DNA of 64,000 bases from NCBI RefSeq assembly GCF_934190775.1, contig NZ_CAKPTG010000006.1, positions 1-64,000 of the forward strand. Direction: 5' to 3'. The stretch is from an uncultured Phascolarctobacterium sp. Lineage in GTDB: Bacteria; Bacillota; Negativicutes; Acidaminococcales; Acidaminococcaceae. Shown in pieces: positions 1 through 9,281 of the stretch. Each line of letters opens with the position of its first letter. Positions within the stretch are counted from its first letter, which is position 1. Under the pieces are notes generated by a model. The model was not told the origin of the DNA. It saw nothing but the letters and a program-made list of their open reading frames with translations, and did no database searches. The translations under genes and the position numbers were made by a program.

Positions 1-1362
1 ATATATTCTCTGGTCTGCTTTTTGCCCACGCACGGAAACATTATACTGCGCATCATACCCGCTTCCAAAAGGCACCGGAGCAGTATAATTAGCGCTGAAC
101 AGATACATATTGTACTGCGTTGTTGCTTCATCCGTCATACCGTCCGTAGGCCCTGCATCTGCATACCACGGCAAGCCCTTCTGCCATTTCAGCGAGGCAT
201 CTAATACGCTTGCGCCAAGGTACTGCCTGTGGTTGACACCGACCTGCATTGCAGTTGTCTTTTGGCGTTGCACCTCTATTTCTGTACCGTCTATATAGCT
301 GTGGCGAGTTTTATGTACAAGACCAAGCTCAAAATCAGTCTTACTCTTTTGGTCACGTTGCAGCAAATGATTCCAGCTGATGCTGTCACTTGTAAATTTA
401 CCGCTGGAAACAAAAGGGTTTACCGCATATTCGACAGTCTGGTGGTAATCATTCTTGCTGTGGCTGAAAGTAAACCGCTCCTTACCGAACGGGACACTGT
501 AGTACAAGCTGTTCGCCCTTGTTCCCTTGCGTTCTCCTGATTGCGTAGCATCTTCATTCCAGCTTGCATAAAACACATCGTTCGCTGAAAAAGGCTGCAG
601 CAGCTGCAATGTTGCGCTCATCTGTGCCATGCCTGTTGTCTTAGTGCCACTGTTATCTACTGAAGTCATTAAAGTCCAGGGCTTTGTGCGCTTAATATCT
701 ATAACTAGATTGCTTTCACCTTCATTACTGCCCGGCTCAATCTTTATATCTGCACTCTGCGAAGGCACATTGTTGAAATTATCTATGGTCTGTTCTATAT
801 CACGTATATTAAGTATTGAACCTCGCTTCATGCAAACTGCATTATGCCATGTCCCCCAGGTATTTTCATTTCTGAATTTAATATCCCCCACAATACCCGG
901 AACTAATGAAAAGACAAATTTACCTTTTGATAAATCCTGTTCCCCAACATAAACTCGCGTTGTTACATATCCGCGGTTAATGATTTCCTGGTTGATTCGT
1001 TTCAGCAATTCATTTATGCCGTTCACGCCGATTCTCTGACCGTTAAACTGTGCCAGATATTCATCTATCCAAGTAAATTTATAGCCATATTTCGGAGCAT
1101 AAAGCACGAAACGTTTAATTCTAAAACTGTTCTCTTCCTCGGGTAAAACAAAAGCCTCCAAACGACTGCCTTGCTGTTGTGTTTTAGTCATAGACTGACC
1201 CACACGATACTGCAATTCCTTTTCAGCACGTTTAGAAGCTTGTTCCTGCTCTTTCTGAGCAATTATCTGTTGTTGTGTATCTAATTGAGCTGCATAAACA
1301 TATACAGGCAATAAAAAACCTGCTGCCAAAGCTAATGACGAAACCACCAATCCTTTTCCCAC
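1..1362 (-). CDS. FhaC/ShlB-type two-partner secretion porin (partial, 3' end off window)
   Basis: This reading frame is open for 454 codons and runs off the left edge, so the C-terminal barrel is missing. The GTG start at 1362 follows an AGCAGGTGA ribosome site. Residues 1-26 form a signal peptide ending in VYAA, followed by a charged, Gln-rich helix (about 30-55). A POTRA-like region follows, containing RIKRFVLY and NRGYVTTRVYV. The segment NVPSQSADIKI is typical of the ShlB/FhaC/HecB family. The rest shows alternating polar and hydrophobic strands expected of an outer-membrane barrel. Family members export large haemolysin or adhesin exoproteins (TpsA). The partner gene is not in view and may lie off the left edge. 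It is strong evidence for an outer membrane. Confidence 0.85.
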   Translation of the reverse strand, partial: MGKGLVVSSLALAAGFLLPVYVYAAQLDTQQQIIAQKEQEQASKRAEKELQYRVGQSMTKTQQQGSRLEAFVLPEEENSFRIKRFVLYAPKYGYKFTWIDEYLAQFNGQRIGVNGINELLKRINQEIINRGYVTTRVYVGEQDLSKGKFVFSLVPGIVGDIKFRNENTWGTWHNAVCMKRGSILNIRDIEQTIDNFNNVPSQSADIKIEPGSNEGESNLVIDIKRTKPWTLMTSVDNSGTKTTGMAQMSATLQLLQPFSANDVFYASWNEDATQSGERKGTRANSLYYSVPFGKERFTFSHSKNDYHQTVEYAVNPFVSSGKFTSDSISWNHLLQRDQKSKTDFELGLVHKTRHSYIDGTEIEVQRQKTTAMQVGVNHRQYLGASVLDASLKWQKGLPWYADAGPTDGMTDEATTQYNMYLFSANYTAPVPFGSGYDAQYNVSVRGQKADQRIY

Positions 1363-1795
1363 AAAATCACCTGCTTAAAATATTTTATAATTCAAGTAAC
1401 TTTAATTAAACTATTCCTAAGATGATTCTATCATAAAAACTCTGATTTGTGAATAATTTATTTTCATGAGTACTTTTAAATTGGGAAAAATCAGAACGCA
1501 ACCTCATCAAAGCTGAATCGTTCCTAGCTGATTCGCTCTCCGAAGCCTTCAGGGAACATTATAAAATTGACCATGTAGTCTATCTCGATTCTCTAGCAAG
1601 TTCCTCTATCCACGATACCGAGTGCAGCGCCAAGAGCAATGATAAGTGGTTTGTAGCGACATATCTGCAATCTAATCAGCAGAGAGAAAATCTTTAACTT
1701 CAAGGTGTTCCTATAGCAAAAGCATTTTCCCTATTGCTAAAATCACCGCAGTATACTACAATAAGTCTAAATTAAAACAGAAAGCAGGGTTTACT
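1363..1795. other. Intergenic region with a start-less open frame
   Basis: The first 100 bases are AT-rich and probably hold the promoter of the secretion porin. From 1470 to 1697 a plus-strand frame stays open for 75 codons after a TGA, with no Met and no ribosome site. Its translation (for example KIDHVVYLDSLASSS) looks protein-like, so it may be the 3' remnant of a decayed gene; I do not recognise the family. Just before pncA, TAGCAA (1714-1719) and TTGCTA (1734-1739) form an inverted repeat, and TATACT at 1752-1757 is a possible -10 box. Confidence 0.4.
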
Positions 1796-2434
1796 ATGCA
1801 ATTACCGGGAAAAAAATACATTGCTTCCTTTGATATCGACGCGCAAAACACCTTCACCCCAGTCTGCCCCGACGAGCTGCCGGTTGCCGAAGGCGACACC
1901 ATCGCTCCCGAGCTGAACGCCCAGGCGCAATTCGCCAGCCTGCGCCTCGCTTCCCGCGATGCGCACAGCCGTTGCGCGCTCTGGATCAGCGATGCCGAGC
2001 ACGCTCCGCTCACTCCCATCAGCGGCTATCCTGATCTCGATATCCGTTGGCCGGCACATGCTATTATCGGCACCAAAGGCTTTGACTTTATCGACGGCCT
2101 TGATGAAGATGCCTATGACTATCAGGTGTTCAAGGGCATTGAAGCAGATAAGCATCCCTACGGTGCCTGCTACCATGACCTGAAGGACACTCTTTCCACC
2201 GGTGCCATCGAATATCTGCGCTGTCACGGTATCACCACCGTTATCTGCGGCGGTTTGGCAACCGATTACTGCGTAAAGAACACTGTACTGCAGCTGAAGG
2301 CTGCAGGCTTCGACGTTATCCTGAACAAGGCTGCCTGCCGCGGCATTGCTCCCGAAACCATCGCAAGTGCTATGCAGGAAATGGCCGCTGCCGGAGTAAA
2401 ATTCGTAGAATGCGCCAAGGAATTAGCTGAATAA
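1796..2434 (+). CDS. pncA: Nicotinamidase, isochorismatase family
   Basis: This 212-residue protein hydrolyses nicotinamide to nicotinate for NAD salvage. The catalytic triad expected for PncA is visible: Asp15 in DAQNTF, Lys113 in VFKGIE and Cys159 in GLATDYCV. Asp55 and His57 in SRDAHS, and probably His88, fit the metal site. The length matches the family. It stands alone between the remnant region and a convergent peptidase gene, with which it shares a bidirectional terminator. The ribosome site is weak (GCAGGG). The DYCV signature with the triad Lys makes nicotinamidase much more likely than a generic isochorismatase. Confidence 0.9.
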   Translation: MQLPGKKYIASFDIDAQNTFTPVCPDELPVAEGDTIAPELNAQAQFASLRLASRDAHSRCALWISDAEHAPLTPISGYPDLDIRWPAHAIIGTKGFDFIDGLDEDAYDYQVFKGIEADKHPYGACYHDLKDTLSTGAIEYLRCHGITTVICGGLATDYCVKNTVLQLKAAGFDVILNKAACRGIAPETIASAMQEMAAAGVKFVECAKELAE

Positions 2435-2445
2435 GACTATTACTG

Positions 2446-2480
2446 AAAAATGCTGCAGGCATAACGCCCGCAGCATTTTT
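2446..2480. terminator. Bidirectional terminator between pncA and the M24 peptidase
   Basis: AAAAATGCTGC and GCAGCATTTTT form an 11-bp stem. The A and T flanks give U-runs in both directions, so it can end both convergent genes. Confidence 0.85.
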
Positions 2481-2494
2481 GTTTTACCGTAATA

Positions 2495-3721
2495 CTATTC
2501 AATTTCACGCAGTGCGTGTGAGCGACCGGTCAGCGAACGTGCGCCCTTTTCCGTAACCACATAGGTATTTTCCGTGCCTACCAGGCCTAAGCCCGGCAAA
2601 GCAATTTTAGGCTCTACGGCAAAGGTCATGCCTGGCTCCAGCGGCTGCTTAAAGCCTTTGGCTATAGCCGGCGCTTCATCCATCACCAGACCAATGCTGT
2701 GCCCCAGGAATTTACCGCCGTTCATAAACGCATCGCCATAGACATTATCAAACTTTTCCATAGTGTGCAAGTACAGGTTTTCAATCGGCTCACCAGGAAC
2801 CATCATGGACACTACCTCTTGCTCCAGCTCCAGGCAGCGCTCCTGTGCCGCCAAAAGTCTTGCGCATTGCTCATCCTTTTGCAGGATGCCGAAATAATAC
2901 ACAACAGTCTTATCTGTATGATAACCATCAAAGCCGCAGGGAACATCAAGATAAACCAATCGACCGGACTGCAACTTGCGGAAAGCATTACCGATAGACT
3001 GCACCGCTATGCAGGTGCCGCCGGTACCGCCGGGGCCGTCAAAGCCGGTGCGTACTAAACCGCTCTTGCCAAAGGAAGCCAAACCGACAACCTCCTCGCC
3101 CAAGGACTGGTTAAAGCGCGCTGTTCCGTGTGAACCGCGCTGCACCATCTCGCTATAAAGCTCAATGGCCAGCTGCGCTTCACTGATGCCTGCATGAATC
3201 AGCTTCGGAGCAACAACGTCCAGCACTGTTTCGTGAATAGCGCCGGAGTGTTCCATCTGCTGCAGCTCGTAAGCACTCTTGCGCAGACGCAGCTCCTGCA
3301 GTACTGCGTCAAAGGAGCCAACCTCTTCAAAAGCAAAATACTTATGCAGCATGCGCTCCCAATCAAGGGTAGCCTTCTTCGTTTCTACATACATAATGCG
3401 TGGCGCACTGCCATAATAGGCAGCAGCCTCACGAAAGCTGTGCATCGGACGGATATCGCTGAAATGCGATTCGTTTACTGCGCGCTCATAGTTGCGGCGC
3501 ACCCAGAAAATTGCATCCTGCGGACGAATCAGCAGCACACCCTCCTGCATCGTACCCGTAAAATAATACATTGCAATCTTATGATTGACTGCAGCCATTT
3601 CCCAACCGGGATGCATTTCATCCATCAGGCGGCGAAACTTCTCCATACGCGTCTCCAGCTCACTGGCAGGCACAGGACGAATAGCATCAGTCAATACAGC
3701 AGTCTGCTCCAAAACAGCCAT
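2495..3721 (-). CDS. M24 family peptidase (Xaa-Pro aminopeptidase-like)
   Basis: The 408-residue protein has a creatinase-like N-terminal domain (about 1-160) and a C-terminal pita-bread metallopeptidase domain. The five dinuclear-metal ligands can be placed: Asp in FDGYHTD, Asp in TDKT, His in GHSIGL, Glu in MDEAP and Glu in AVEPKI. Members remove N-terminal residues ahead of proline or act on related dipeptides in the cytoplasm. Ribosome site AAAGGAG precedes ATG 3721. It is followed on the same strand, 41 nt downstream of its stop, by a HAD phosphatase gene whose stop lies upstream of it in the window's coordinates order; the pair may be co-transcribed. Substrate specificity cannot be read from sequence. 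Confidence 0.82.
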   Translation of the reverse strand: MAVLEQTAVLTDAIRPVPASELETRMEKFRRLMDEMHPGWEMAAVNHKIAMYYFTGTMQEGVLLIRPQDAIFWVRRNYERAVNESHFSDIRPMHSFREAAAYYGSAPRIMYVETKKATLDWERMLHKYFAFEEVGSFDAVLQELRLRKSAYELQQMEHSGAIHETVLDVVAPKLIHAGISEAQLAIELYSEMVQRGSHGTARFNQSLGEEVVGLASFGKSGLVRTGFDGPGGTGGTCIAVQSIGNAFRKLQSGRLVYLDVPCGFDGYHTDKTVVYYFGILQKDEQCARLLAAQERCLELEQEVVSMMVPGEPIENLYLHTMEKFDNVYGDAFMNGGKFLGHSIGLVMDEAPAIAKGFKQPLEPGMTFAVEPKIALPGLGLVGTENTYVVTEKGARSLTGRSHALREIE

Positions 3722-3761
3722 AGCACTACTCCTTTCGTTATCAAAGCAAAGTATTTATACG

Positions 3762-4574
3762 TTATTCACCAAGATATTGCAAAATTTCCTTAGCATGTGG
3801 CAGAATAATATCCGGCTTGATGGAACCATTTTCCACATCTTCCATGGTTGCCTCACCGGTCAGCACCATCACAGAAAGAATATCGTTATTCAAGCCAAAG
3901 GCAATATCTGTTGCCAGGCGGTCACCCACCATAGCAATTTCCTCTTTTTTATAACCGGTTTTATCCAAAACCACATCTACCATATACTTATAAGGCTTAC
4001 CGAAAATCAGCTGCGGCTTTTTGCCGGTAGCAGTTTTAATCAGCTCCAGCATTGCACCGGTATCAGGAATGAATTCGCCGCCTTCAATCGGGCAGCGCAC
4101 ATCAGGATGCGTAGCAACATACGGCACACCCTTGTCAATCAGGCGGCAGGCGGTAGTAAGGCGGTCATAGGTAAGTGTCTGGTCAAAGCCGACAACTACA
4201 TAATCAGCGCCCTCCTCCAGCGTATTCGTCAGCGTAAAGCCTGCTTCCTCAATCGTTGCCAACAGCTGCGGCGTTCCCAGCACAAACAGCTTCGCACCAG
4301 GTTTGTTCTTCTGCATCCAGTTGGTCAGTGCGTCTGATGAAATCAGGATATTCTCACGCGTAACCGGCACGCCCAGTCCATTCATTTTCTGCACATAATG
4401 CTCGTGGCTACGGGAAGAATTATTCGTCAGCAGATAATATTCCTTGCCTGCTGCCTTTAATTTATCAAAAAAGCCTTCCATACCAGGAATCAGTTCGTTG
4501 CCCAAATTAATTGTTCCGTCCATATCAAAAAGAAAACACTTTATTTTCGCTAAGCGAGCGTAATCATAAGCCAT
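3762..4574 (-). CDS. HAD-IIA family phosphatase (NagD/PNPase-like)
   Basis: A 270-residue haloacid dehalogenase hydrolase. The nucleophile motif is FDMDGTINLG near residue 17, motif II is LLTNNSS, and motif III/IV is GKPYKY...MVGDRLATDIAFG. The large cap between motifs II and III is of the IIA type, seen in NagD and p-nitrophenyl phosphatases. Physiological substrates in this group are sugar or nucleotide phosphates and are not predictable here. Ribosome site TTGGAGG precedes the ATG. The gene lies upstream of and divergent from gph; the head-to-head pair are both HAD enzymes but from different subfamilies. Confidence 0.82.
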   Translation of the reverse strand: MAYDYARLAKIKCFLFDMDGTINLGNELIPGMEGFFDKLKAAGKEYYLLTNNSSRSHEHYVQKMNGLGVPVTRENILISSDALTNWMQKNKPGAKLFVLGTPQLLATIEEAGFTLTNTLEEGADYVVVGFDQTLTYDRLTTACRLIDKGVPYVATHPDVRCPIEGGEFIPDTGAMLELIKTATGKKPQLIFGKPYKYMVDVVLDKTGYKKEEIAMVGDRLATDIAFGLNNDILSVMVLTGEATMEDVENGSIKPDIILPHAKEILQYLGE

Positions 4575-4677
4575 GCCTTATCCTCCAAACTTAAATATAA
4601 TAATATTATAAAGCATTTGCCTTTTTTGTGCTACAATAGACAAGGAAGAAAATCTTAAGTTCCAAAGGAGATTAACC

Positions 4678-5325
4678 ATGAAATATACAACCATTATTTT
4701 CGATCTTGACGGTACCTTACTCAACACATTGGCAGATTTAGCTGCTGCTACCAACCATGCTTTAGCAGAGCACAAGCTGCCAAAGCGCACCACAGACGAG
4801 GTGCGCCTGTTTGTCGGCAATGGCATCCGCAAGCTGATTGAGCGTGCAGTACCGGCTGACACCACTGCAGAGCTGCAGGAGGAGGTCTTTGCCAGCTTCA
4901 ACAAATACTACAAGCAGCACTGCGCCGACAGCACCCGCCCCTATGACGGCGTGCCGCAGCTTTTGCAGCAGCTGCGCGCTGCAGGCTGCCGCACCGCCAT
5001 TGTTTCCAACAAAGCGGATTACGGCGTACAGGCGCTGGCTAAGCAATACTTCGACAGCCAGCTCGACGCTGCCTGCGGCGAGCGCGCCGGCATCGCCAAA
5101 AAGCCTGCGCCGGATATGCTGCTGGCAATCATGCAGCAATTAAACGCTGAGCCTGCAAGCACTATCTATATCGGTGATTCGGATACCGACATTGCCACAG
5201 CAAGCAATGCAGGCGTAGCCTGCATCGGCGCTTGCTGGGGCTTCAGAGGCCGTGCCTTTTTGGAAGCACACGGTGCCAAGCTGCTGGCTGAAAACGTGGG
5301 CGATATCTGGGAGCTTATAAAGTAA
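4678..5325 (+). CDS. gph: HAD hydrolase, phosphoglycolate phosphatase-like
   Basis: A 215-residue HAD-IA enzyme. It has the nucleophile motif FDLDGTLLNT at about 8-17, a helical cap, motif II VSNKAD, Lys in IAKKPAPDM and the acidic motif YIGDSDTDIATA. This arrangement matches Gph/PGP-type phosphatases, which dephosphorylate 2-phosphoglycolate formed during DNA repair; pyrophosphatase PpaX-type activity is an alternative. Ribosome site AAAGGAG lies 8 nt before the ATG. A convergent terminator follows the stop within a few bases. Confidence 0.75.
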   Translation: MKYTTIIFDLDGTLLNTLADLAAATNHALAEHKLPKRTTDEVRLFVGNGIRKLIERAVPADTTAELQEEVFASFNKYYKQHCADSTRPYDGVPQLLQQLRAAGCRTAIVSNKADYGVQALAKQYFDSQLDAACGERAGIAKKPAPDMLLAIMQQLNAEPASTIYIGDSDTDIATASNAGVACIGACWGFRGRAFLEAHGAKLLAENVGDIWELIK

Positions 5326-5352
5326 AAGAGGCTGCCGTAAGGCAGCCTCTTT
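5325..5352. terminator. Bidirectional terminator, gph / hydrolase
   Basis: AAAGAGGCTGCC and GGCAGCCTCTTT form a 12-bp stem with a GTAA loop. It sits between two convergent genes and has U-runs in both directions. Confidence 0.9.
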
Positions 5353-5367
5353 TACTTTATAACTATT

Positions 5368-6294
5368 TTACGCCAAGCAATCATCCATAAATTTAATCAA
5401 ACCAGCTTCTACTTCATCGCGCAAGCACAGCTCATTGTGAATCTCATGACGGAAGCCCGGATATGGCTTTACAGAAACCTTATGTCCGGTTTTTGCCAGC
5501 AGATTGGCTACATGATACAAGCCCTCGCCGTAATTACCACAGGGATCCTGGTCCCCGGCAATCAGATAGCTGGGAATATTTTGCGGTACCTTGGCAGCCC
5601 ACTCATCATTCTCAATATAATGATACAACTGCACGAAATCATAGCACAGCTCCAGCGTAGTATCAAAGGTATTGAACATATCGCCAGCATGGTCCGCAAC
5701 AATGCGCGGATCTGTTGCAATCCAGTCTGCCGGACCGTTGGGATTTTCCACTCTGTCCGTCATACCGCAGAAAACACGCTCAAACCAGACGCCACAAGGC
5801 TGATACGGATCTGCCTCATAAGCAGCCTTGAATTCTGCATTAACATAAGCATCCTCACAGCCCTGCCACTGCGAGCAGACACCGCACAGCATCATACCTT
5901 TGATATCCTCACCGTAGATTGACGCATAAGCACGCGCCAGCATAGAACCCCAGCTGTGGCCGAAAACGAAATACGGCAGCTCGGGATATGCCTCTTTAGC
6001 AATATCATGCAAGGCTTTTTCATCCTTCAGGTAGGTCATATAGCCGCCGGAATGCGGGTCACCCAAGGTGCCTCCGTCATAGCCGGTTTTACCATGACCG
6101 AGATGGTCATCAGCAAAGACTACAAAGCCTGCTTCATTGAACTTGCTGATCATGTGCAGATAGCGGCGTGAATGCTCACCATAGCCGTGAATCAGCTGTA
6201 CAATAGCTTTCGGTTGACCTAAAGGACTGTAGGACCAGGCCTTGATGGTATCTCTGCCGTTGGCAGAAGGGAAGGAAATTTCTCTGATGGACAT
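5368..6294 (-). CDS. Alpha/beta hydrolase, monoacylglycerol lipase / serine aminopeptidase S33 type
   Basis: The 308-residue protein starts after GAGGAGG. It shows the oxyanion motif HGYGEHSRRY near residue 36 and the nucleophile elbow FGHSWGSMLA. A late acidic residue lies in IAGDQDPCG, and the catalytic His in GFRHEIHNE. This order is the Hydrolase_4 layout of monoglyceride lipases and lysophospholipases. There is no signal peptide, so it probably acts in the cytoplasm. The gene is monocistronic. Substrate is unknown. Confidence 0.8.
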   Translation of the reverse strand: MSIREISFPSANGRDTIKAWSYSPLGQPKAIVQLIHGYGEHSRRYLHMISKFNEAGFVVFADDHLGHGKTGYDGGTLGDPHSGGYMTYLKDEKALHDIAKEAYPELPYFVFGHSWGSMLARAYASIYGEDIKGMMLCGVCSQWQGCEDAYVNAEFKAAYEADPYQPCGVWFERVFCGMTDRVENPNGPADWIATDPRIVADHAGDMFNTFDTTLELCYDFVQLYHYIENDEWAAKVPQNIPSYLIAGDQDPCGNYGEGLYHVANLLAKTGHKVSVKPYPGFRHEIHNELCLRDEVEAGLIKFMDDCLA

Positions 6295-6448
6295 AATGCG
6301 GACCTCCTCGCCTGTAATTATTTATAATATTAAGATAATGATAACACCTGCATTTGCTGCTGTAAAGCAATAATAGCGCATAGAAGCATGTTTTACGTAT
6401 TTTTTACAATCTGCTGCACCCATAATTTCAACCAACGCATACAAAAAA

Positions 6449-6474
6449 CCACTACAACAATTCTGTCATAGTGG
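6449..6474 (-). terminator. Likely terminator of the M23 peptidase gene
   Basis: CCACTA and TAGTGG pair around a 14-nt loop; on the minus strand the hairpin is followed by TTTTTT (6443-6448). The stem is short, so strength is uncertain. Confidence 0.5.
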
Positions 6475-6541
6475 CTCACAAAAATCTATTTTTAATTTTA
6501 CTGATCTGCTATTTACCGCAGATAGCAGCATTTATCAGCCT

Positions 6542-7480
6542 TTACCTGTTTTTCAGTACATAGAACGGATCGATATTCTGCCCATCTGCCAGCACCTCGT
6601 AATGTACATGGGGACCGGTGCTATAGCCTGTACTGCCGACAAAGCCGATGATTTCGCCTTTAATGACCTTCTGTCCTGCAGCAACAGCAATGCCGCTCAT
6701 ATGTCCATAGGCTGTTTCATAGCCATTGCCATGATTGATACGCACATAGCGTCCGTAGCCGCCATTCCAGCCTGCCTGCTCAATCGTACCGGCAGCAGTC
6801 GCATAAATCGGCGTGCCAAAATCAACCGCTATATCCAGACCAGGATGCCAATCATAACCGCCCTCAATCGGACCAGTGCGCACACCGTAATTACTGCTGA
6901 TAGTGCCGCCGTCTGTAGGCCATTTATCAGGGAAGGATGACATACCGCCACCGGAACCTTCAACCTCACTCAAAAGCTCACTGACAGATTTTTTTGTGCC
7001 ATCAAGCATTTTTTGGATATTCGCATTCTGGGCTGTCAGCACAGCCATAGTACCATTGATATCCATTTTAGCAGGACCGCCCTTGCCTGTATAAGACGTA
7101 CTGGCAGACGTTTCCTTGGCTGCTGTCGAATCCACCATACTGGTACCCTCGCCCAGCTTACTGCTGTCTACATCACGGATAATAGCACGACGCAGCTTTT
7201 TCTCCAGATTAGAGATTTCTGCCATATCGCGCAGCATTTTTTCATTGTCCTGCAAAAGCTTCTGCAGCTTTGTCTGCTGCTCAGCCTTATTTTGCTTATA
7301 AGCAGCATAATCAGCTGCTTCGCTGCGATAATCTGCCAGCTGATGATATAAATAGCCGGCTCCGCCGACTGCTCCAACCAGCACCAAGGCAGCAACAGCA
7401 ACGCCAGCCTTGAGCTTAGCATACGAAAAACTTACTACCTTGCCATTAGGCAAGCGAAGCTCACAATTCCTTTCCTCCAT
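6542..7480 (-). CDS. Membrane-anchored M23 peptidase (LytM/murein hydrolase type)
   Basis: ATG 7480 is preferred because AGTGAGG lies 11 nt upstream; a longer frame from 7510 lacks this. The 312-residue protein has a transmembrane helix at about 22-42 (VAVAALVLVGAVGGAGYLY) and a coiled coil of about 50 residues rich in Lys and Glu. A linker follows, then a C-terminal M23 domain. Zinc and catalytic residues are seen in HPGLDIAVD, YGHM and GPHVHYE. The family cuts peptidoglycan cross-bridges or, when inactive, activates amidases. The active-site His residues are present here, so it is probably active. The upstream flippase-like gene ends 13 nt before the start, so the two probably share a transcript. 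Confidence 0.85.
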   Translation of the reverse strand: MEERNCELRLPNGKVVSFSYAKLKAGVAVAALVLVGAVGGAGYLYHQLADYRSEAADYAAYKQNKAEQQTKLQKLLQDNEKMLRDMAEISNLEKKLRRAIIRDVDSSKLGEGTSMVDSTAAKETSASTSYTGKGGPAKMDINGTMAVLTAQNANIQKMLDGTKKSVSELLSEVEGSGGGMSSFPDKWPTDGGTISSNYGVRTGPIEGGYDWHPGLDIAVDFGTPIYATAAGTIEQAGWNGGYGRYVRINHGNGYETAYGHMSGIAVAAGQKVIKGEIIGFVGSTGYSTGPHVHYEVLADGQNIDPFYVLKNR

Positions 7481-7493
7481 TATTTTTATTACC

Positions 7494-9104
7494 TCACTTG
7501 AAAAGACCAAAGCGTTGGCCTACTGCCAACAATCTACGTCCCACAAAGGGCACGTTGTCCAAATCCTCTTTATTCAGACCACCGCAGGCCAGCAACGCCA
7601 GCGCGTAGACAGGTACAGCTGCTGCCATAGCAAACAGTACGCACCACATACCCATGCTTTCCGTAAGCATCAGCACGCCGTAAATTGCAGCGCCCATCAC
7701 GCCAGAAGCAAAACAAGGGCGGATAATGCTGCCAACAGAGAAGCTATAGCCTGTCAGCTTATAAATAAAGCCCATATTGATAATCGCTGCCACGGCGAAA
7801 TCTGCCACCGTCGCCATCGAAGCACCACGGATGCCCAGCTCCGGCACAGCAGTAAGATACCAACTCATAGCAATTTTTACAATGCAGGCAATAATCATAT
7901 TGATTACAGGGATTGCTGTGCGGCCCAGGCCTTGCAGAATACCTGTACTGATCTGATGCATACCTAAGAACAGAATACCAATACTCATCGTCTGAATCGC
8001 AGGTGCCGCACCGGGAGCATTGTACACAAGCGCCGCAACCTTTTCTGCCAGACAATACAAGCCCATAAAGCAGGGGAAGGTGATAATCATCGCTACACGG
8101 AAGGCGATACGGATTTTATCACGAATTGCATCAAAGCTGCCCAACGCACGAGATTCGGAAATAGACGGCACCAGACTGATGGTCATTGCCGCAGTAAAAA
8201 TTGTTGCCAGATTAACCAGTGGCACTGCCATGCCGGTCAGATAACCGAACAGCTCTGTCGCATGATGAATATCAAAGCCGGCTGCTTCCAAACGCTGCGG
8301 CACAATCAGAAGGTCCAGGTTGGCACCAATCGGCAGCATCAGGCTGGTCAGCGATACAGGCAACGCCAGCTTCAGCAGACGCTTGATAATATGTCCGGCG
8401 CTTTCTACCGGCGCACCGTCATCCTGCTCCGCCATTTCCTTTTGCAGGCGCTGCTTCAGGCGACGATAGAACCACATCAGCACCAAAAGTGCACAGAACG
8501 CGCCTACGCCAGCGCCCATGCTGGCACCGCCTGCAGCGAACGCCAGACCGTACGGCATAAAGAGGTCGGCAAAAATGAGCATGGTAATAACACGCGTCAG
8601 CTGCTCGACAATCTCACTGACCGCCGTCGGCGTCATAATCTGCCAGCCCTGCAGGTAACCGCGGAAGCTTGCCAGAAAGGTTACAAAGAAAACAGCCGGA
8701 GCCAAAGCAATAATAGAATAATAAGCACGGCTGTCACGGATGATATGGTTATTAATCAACCAGTCCGCACCGAAAAACAGCGAGGACGAAAACAACAGGC
8801 CACTTAACAGCAGCACTCGCAACGAAACATTAAAGACTCGCTTTGCACCGCGATAGTCCTTATTCGCCAGCTTTTCAGACGTGATGATGGAAATAGCCAC
8901 CGGCACACCGGCACTCGATACAGTAATTGCCATCAGATAGATGGGAAAGCCCATCTGATACAGGCCAATGCCTTCGCCACCCAATACACGTGATAAAATA
9001 ATCCAGTTTAAGGAACCGATAACCTTGACCACAATACTGGAAGCTGTAAGGATTAAGGTTCCCTTTAAAAATTTGCTATTAGAAGCTTTATTATCTGCGC
9101 TCAT
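7494..9104 (-). CDS. Polysaccharide/lipid flippase of the MOP superfamily (SpoVB/MurJ-like)
   Basis: The 536-residue protein is almost wholly hydrophobic, with about 14 predicted helices. The N-terminal segment (LILTASSIVVKVIGSLNWII) is typical of the SpoVB/RfbX branch of the MOP exporter superfamily. Members flip lipid-linked cell wall or polysaccharide precursors across the inner membrane. A MurJ-like lipid II role is possible but unproven. Co-transcription with an M23 peptidase supports an envelope role. Confidence 0.8.
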   Translation of the reverse strand: MSADNKASNSKFLKGTLILTASSIVVKVIGSLNWIILSRVLGGEGIGLYQMGFPIYLMAITVSSAGVPVAISIITSEKLANKDYRGAKRVFNVSLRVLLLSGLLFSSSLFFGADWLINNHIIRDSRAYYSIIALAPAVFFVTFLASFRGYLQGWQIMTPTAVSEIVEQLTRVITMLIFADLFMPYGLAFAAGGASMGAGVGAFCALLVLMWFYRRLKQRLQKEMAEQDDGAPVESAGHIIKRLLKLALPVSLTSLMLPIGANLDLLIVPQRLEAAGFDIHHATELFGYLTGMAVPLVNLATIFTAAMTISLVPSISESRALGSFDAIRDKIRIAFRVAMIITFPCFMGLYCLAEKVAALVYNAPGAAPAIQTMSIGILFLGMHQISTGILQGLGRTAIPVINMIIACIVKIAMSWYLTAVPELGIRGASMATVADFAVAAIINMGFIYKLTGYSFSVGSIIRPCFASGVMGAAIYGVLMLTESMGMWCVLFAMAAAVPVYALALLACGGLNKEDLDNVPFVGRRLLAVGQRFGLFK

Positions 9105-9211
9105 AAAATCCCCTTGTTTATAGATAGATATACATTATAATTATCCTCTTTTCCGCGCGAATTTACAAGTACTTTTAACAGATTTGTCATAAACACATCA
9201 CTGCTTTTTGC

Positions 9212-9239
9212 TTGCATAACTATCTTTATATGCTAAAAT
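9212..9239 (+). promoter_or_regulatory. Candidate promoter of the beta-barrel gene
   Basis: TTGCAT (9212-9217) and TAAAAT (9234-9239) are separated by 16 nt, about 40 nt upstream of the start codon. Confidence 0.5.
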
Positions 9240-9281
9240 TAAGTTAAAAGCAAAATTATGTTGTAAAAGGAGTGATACAAG

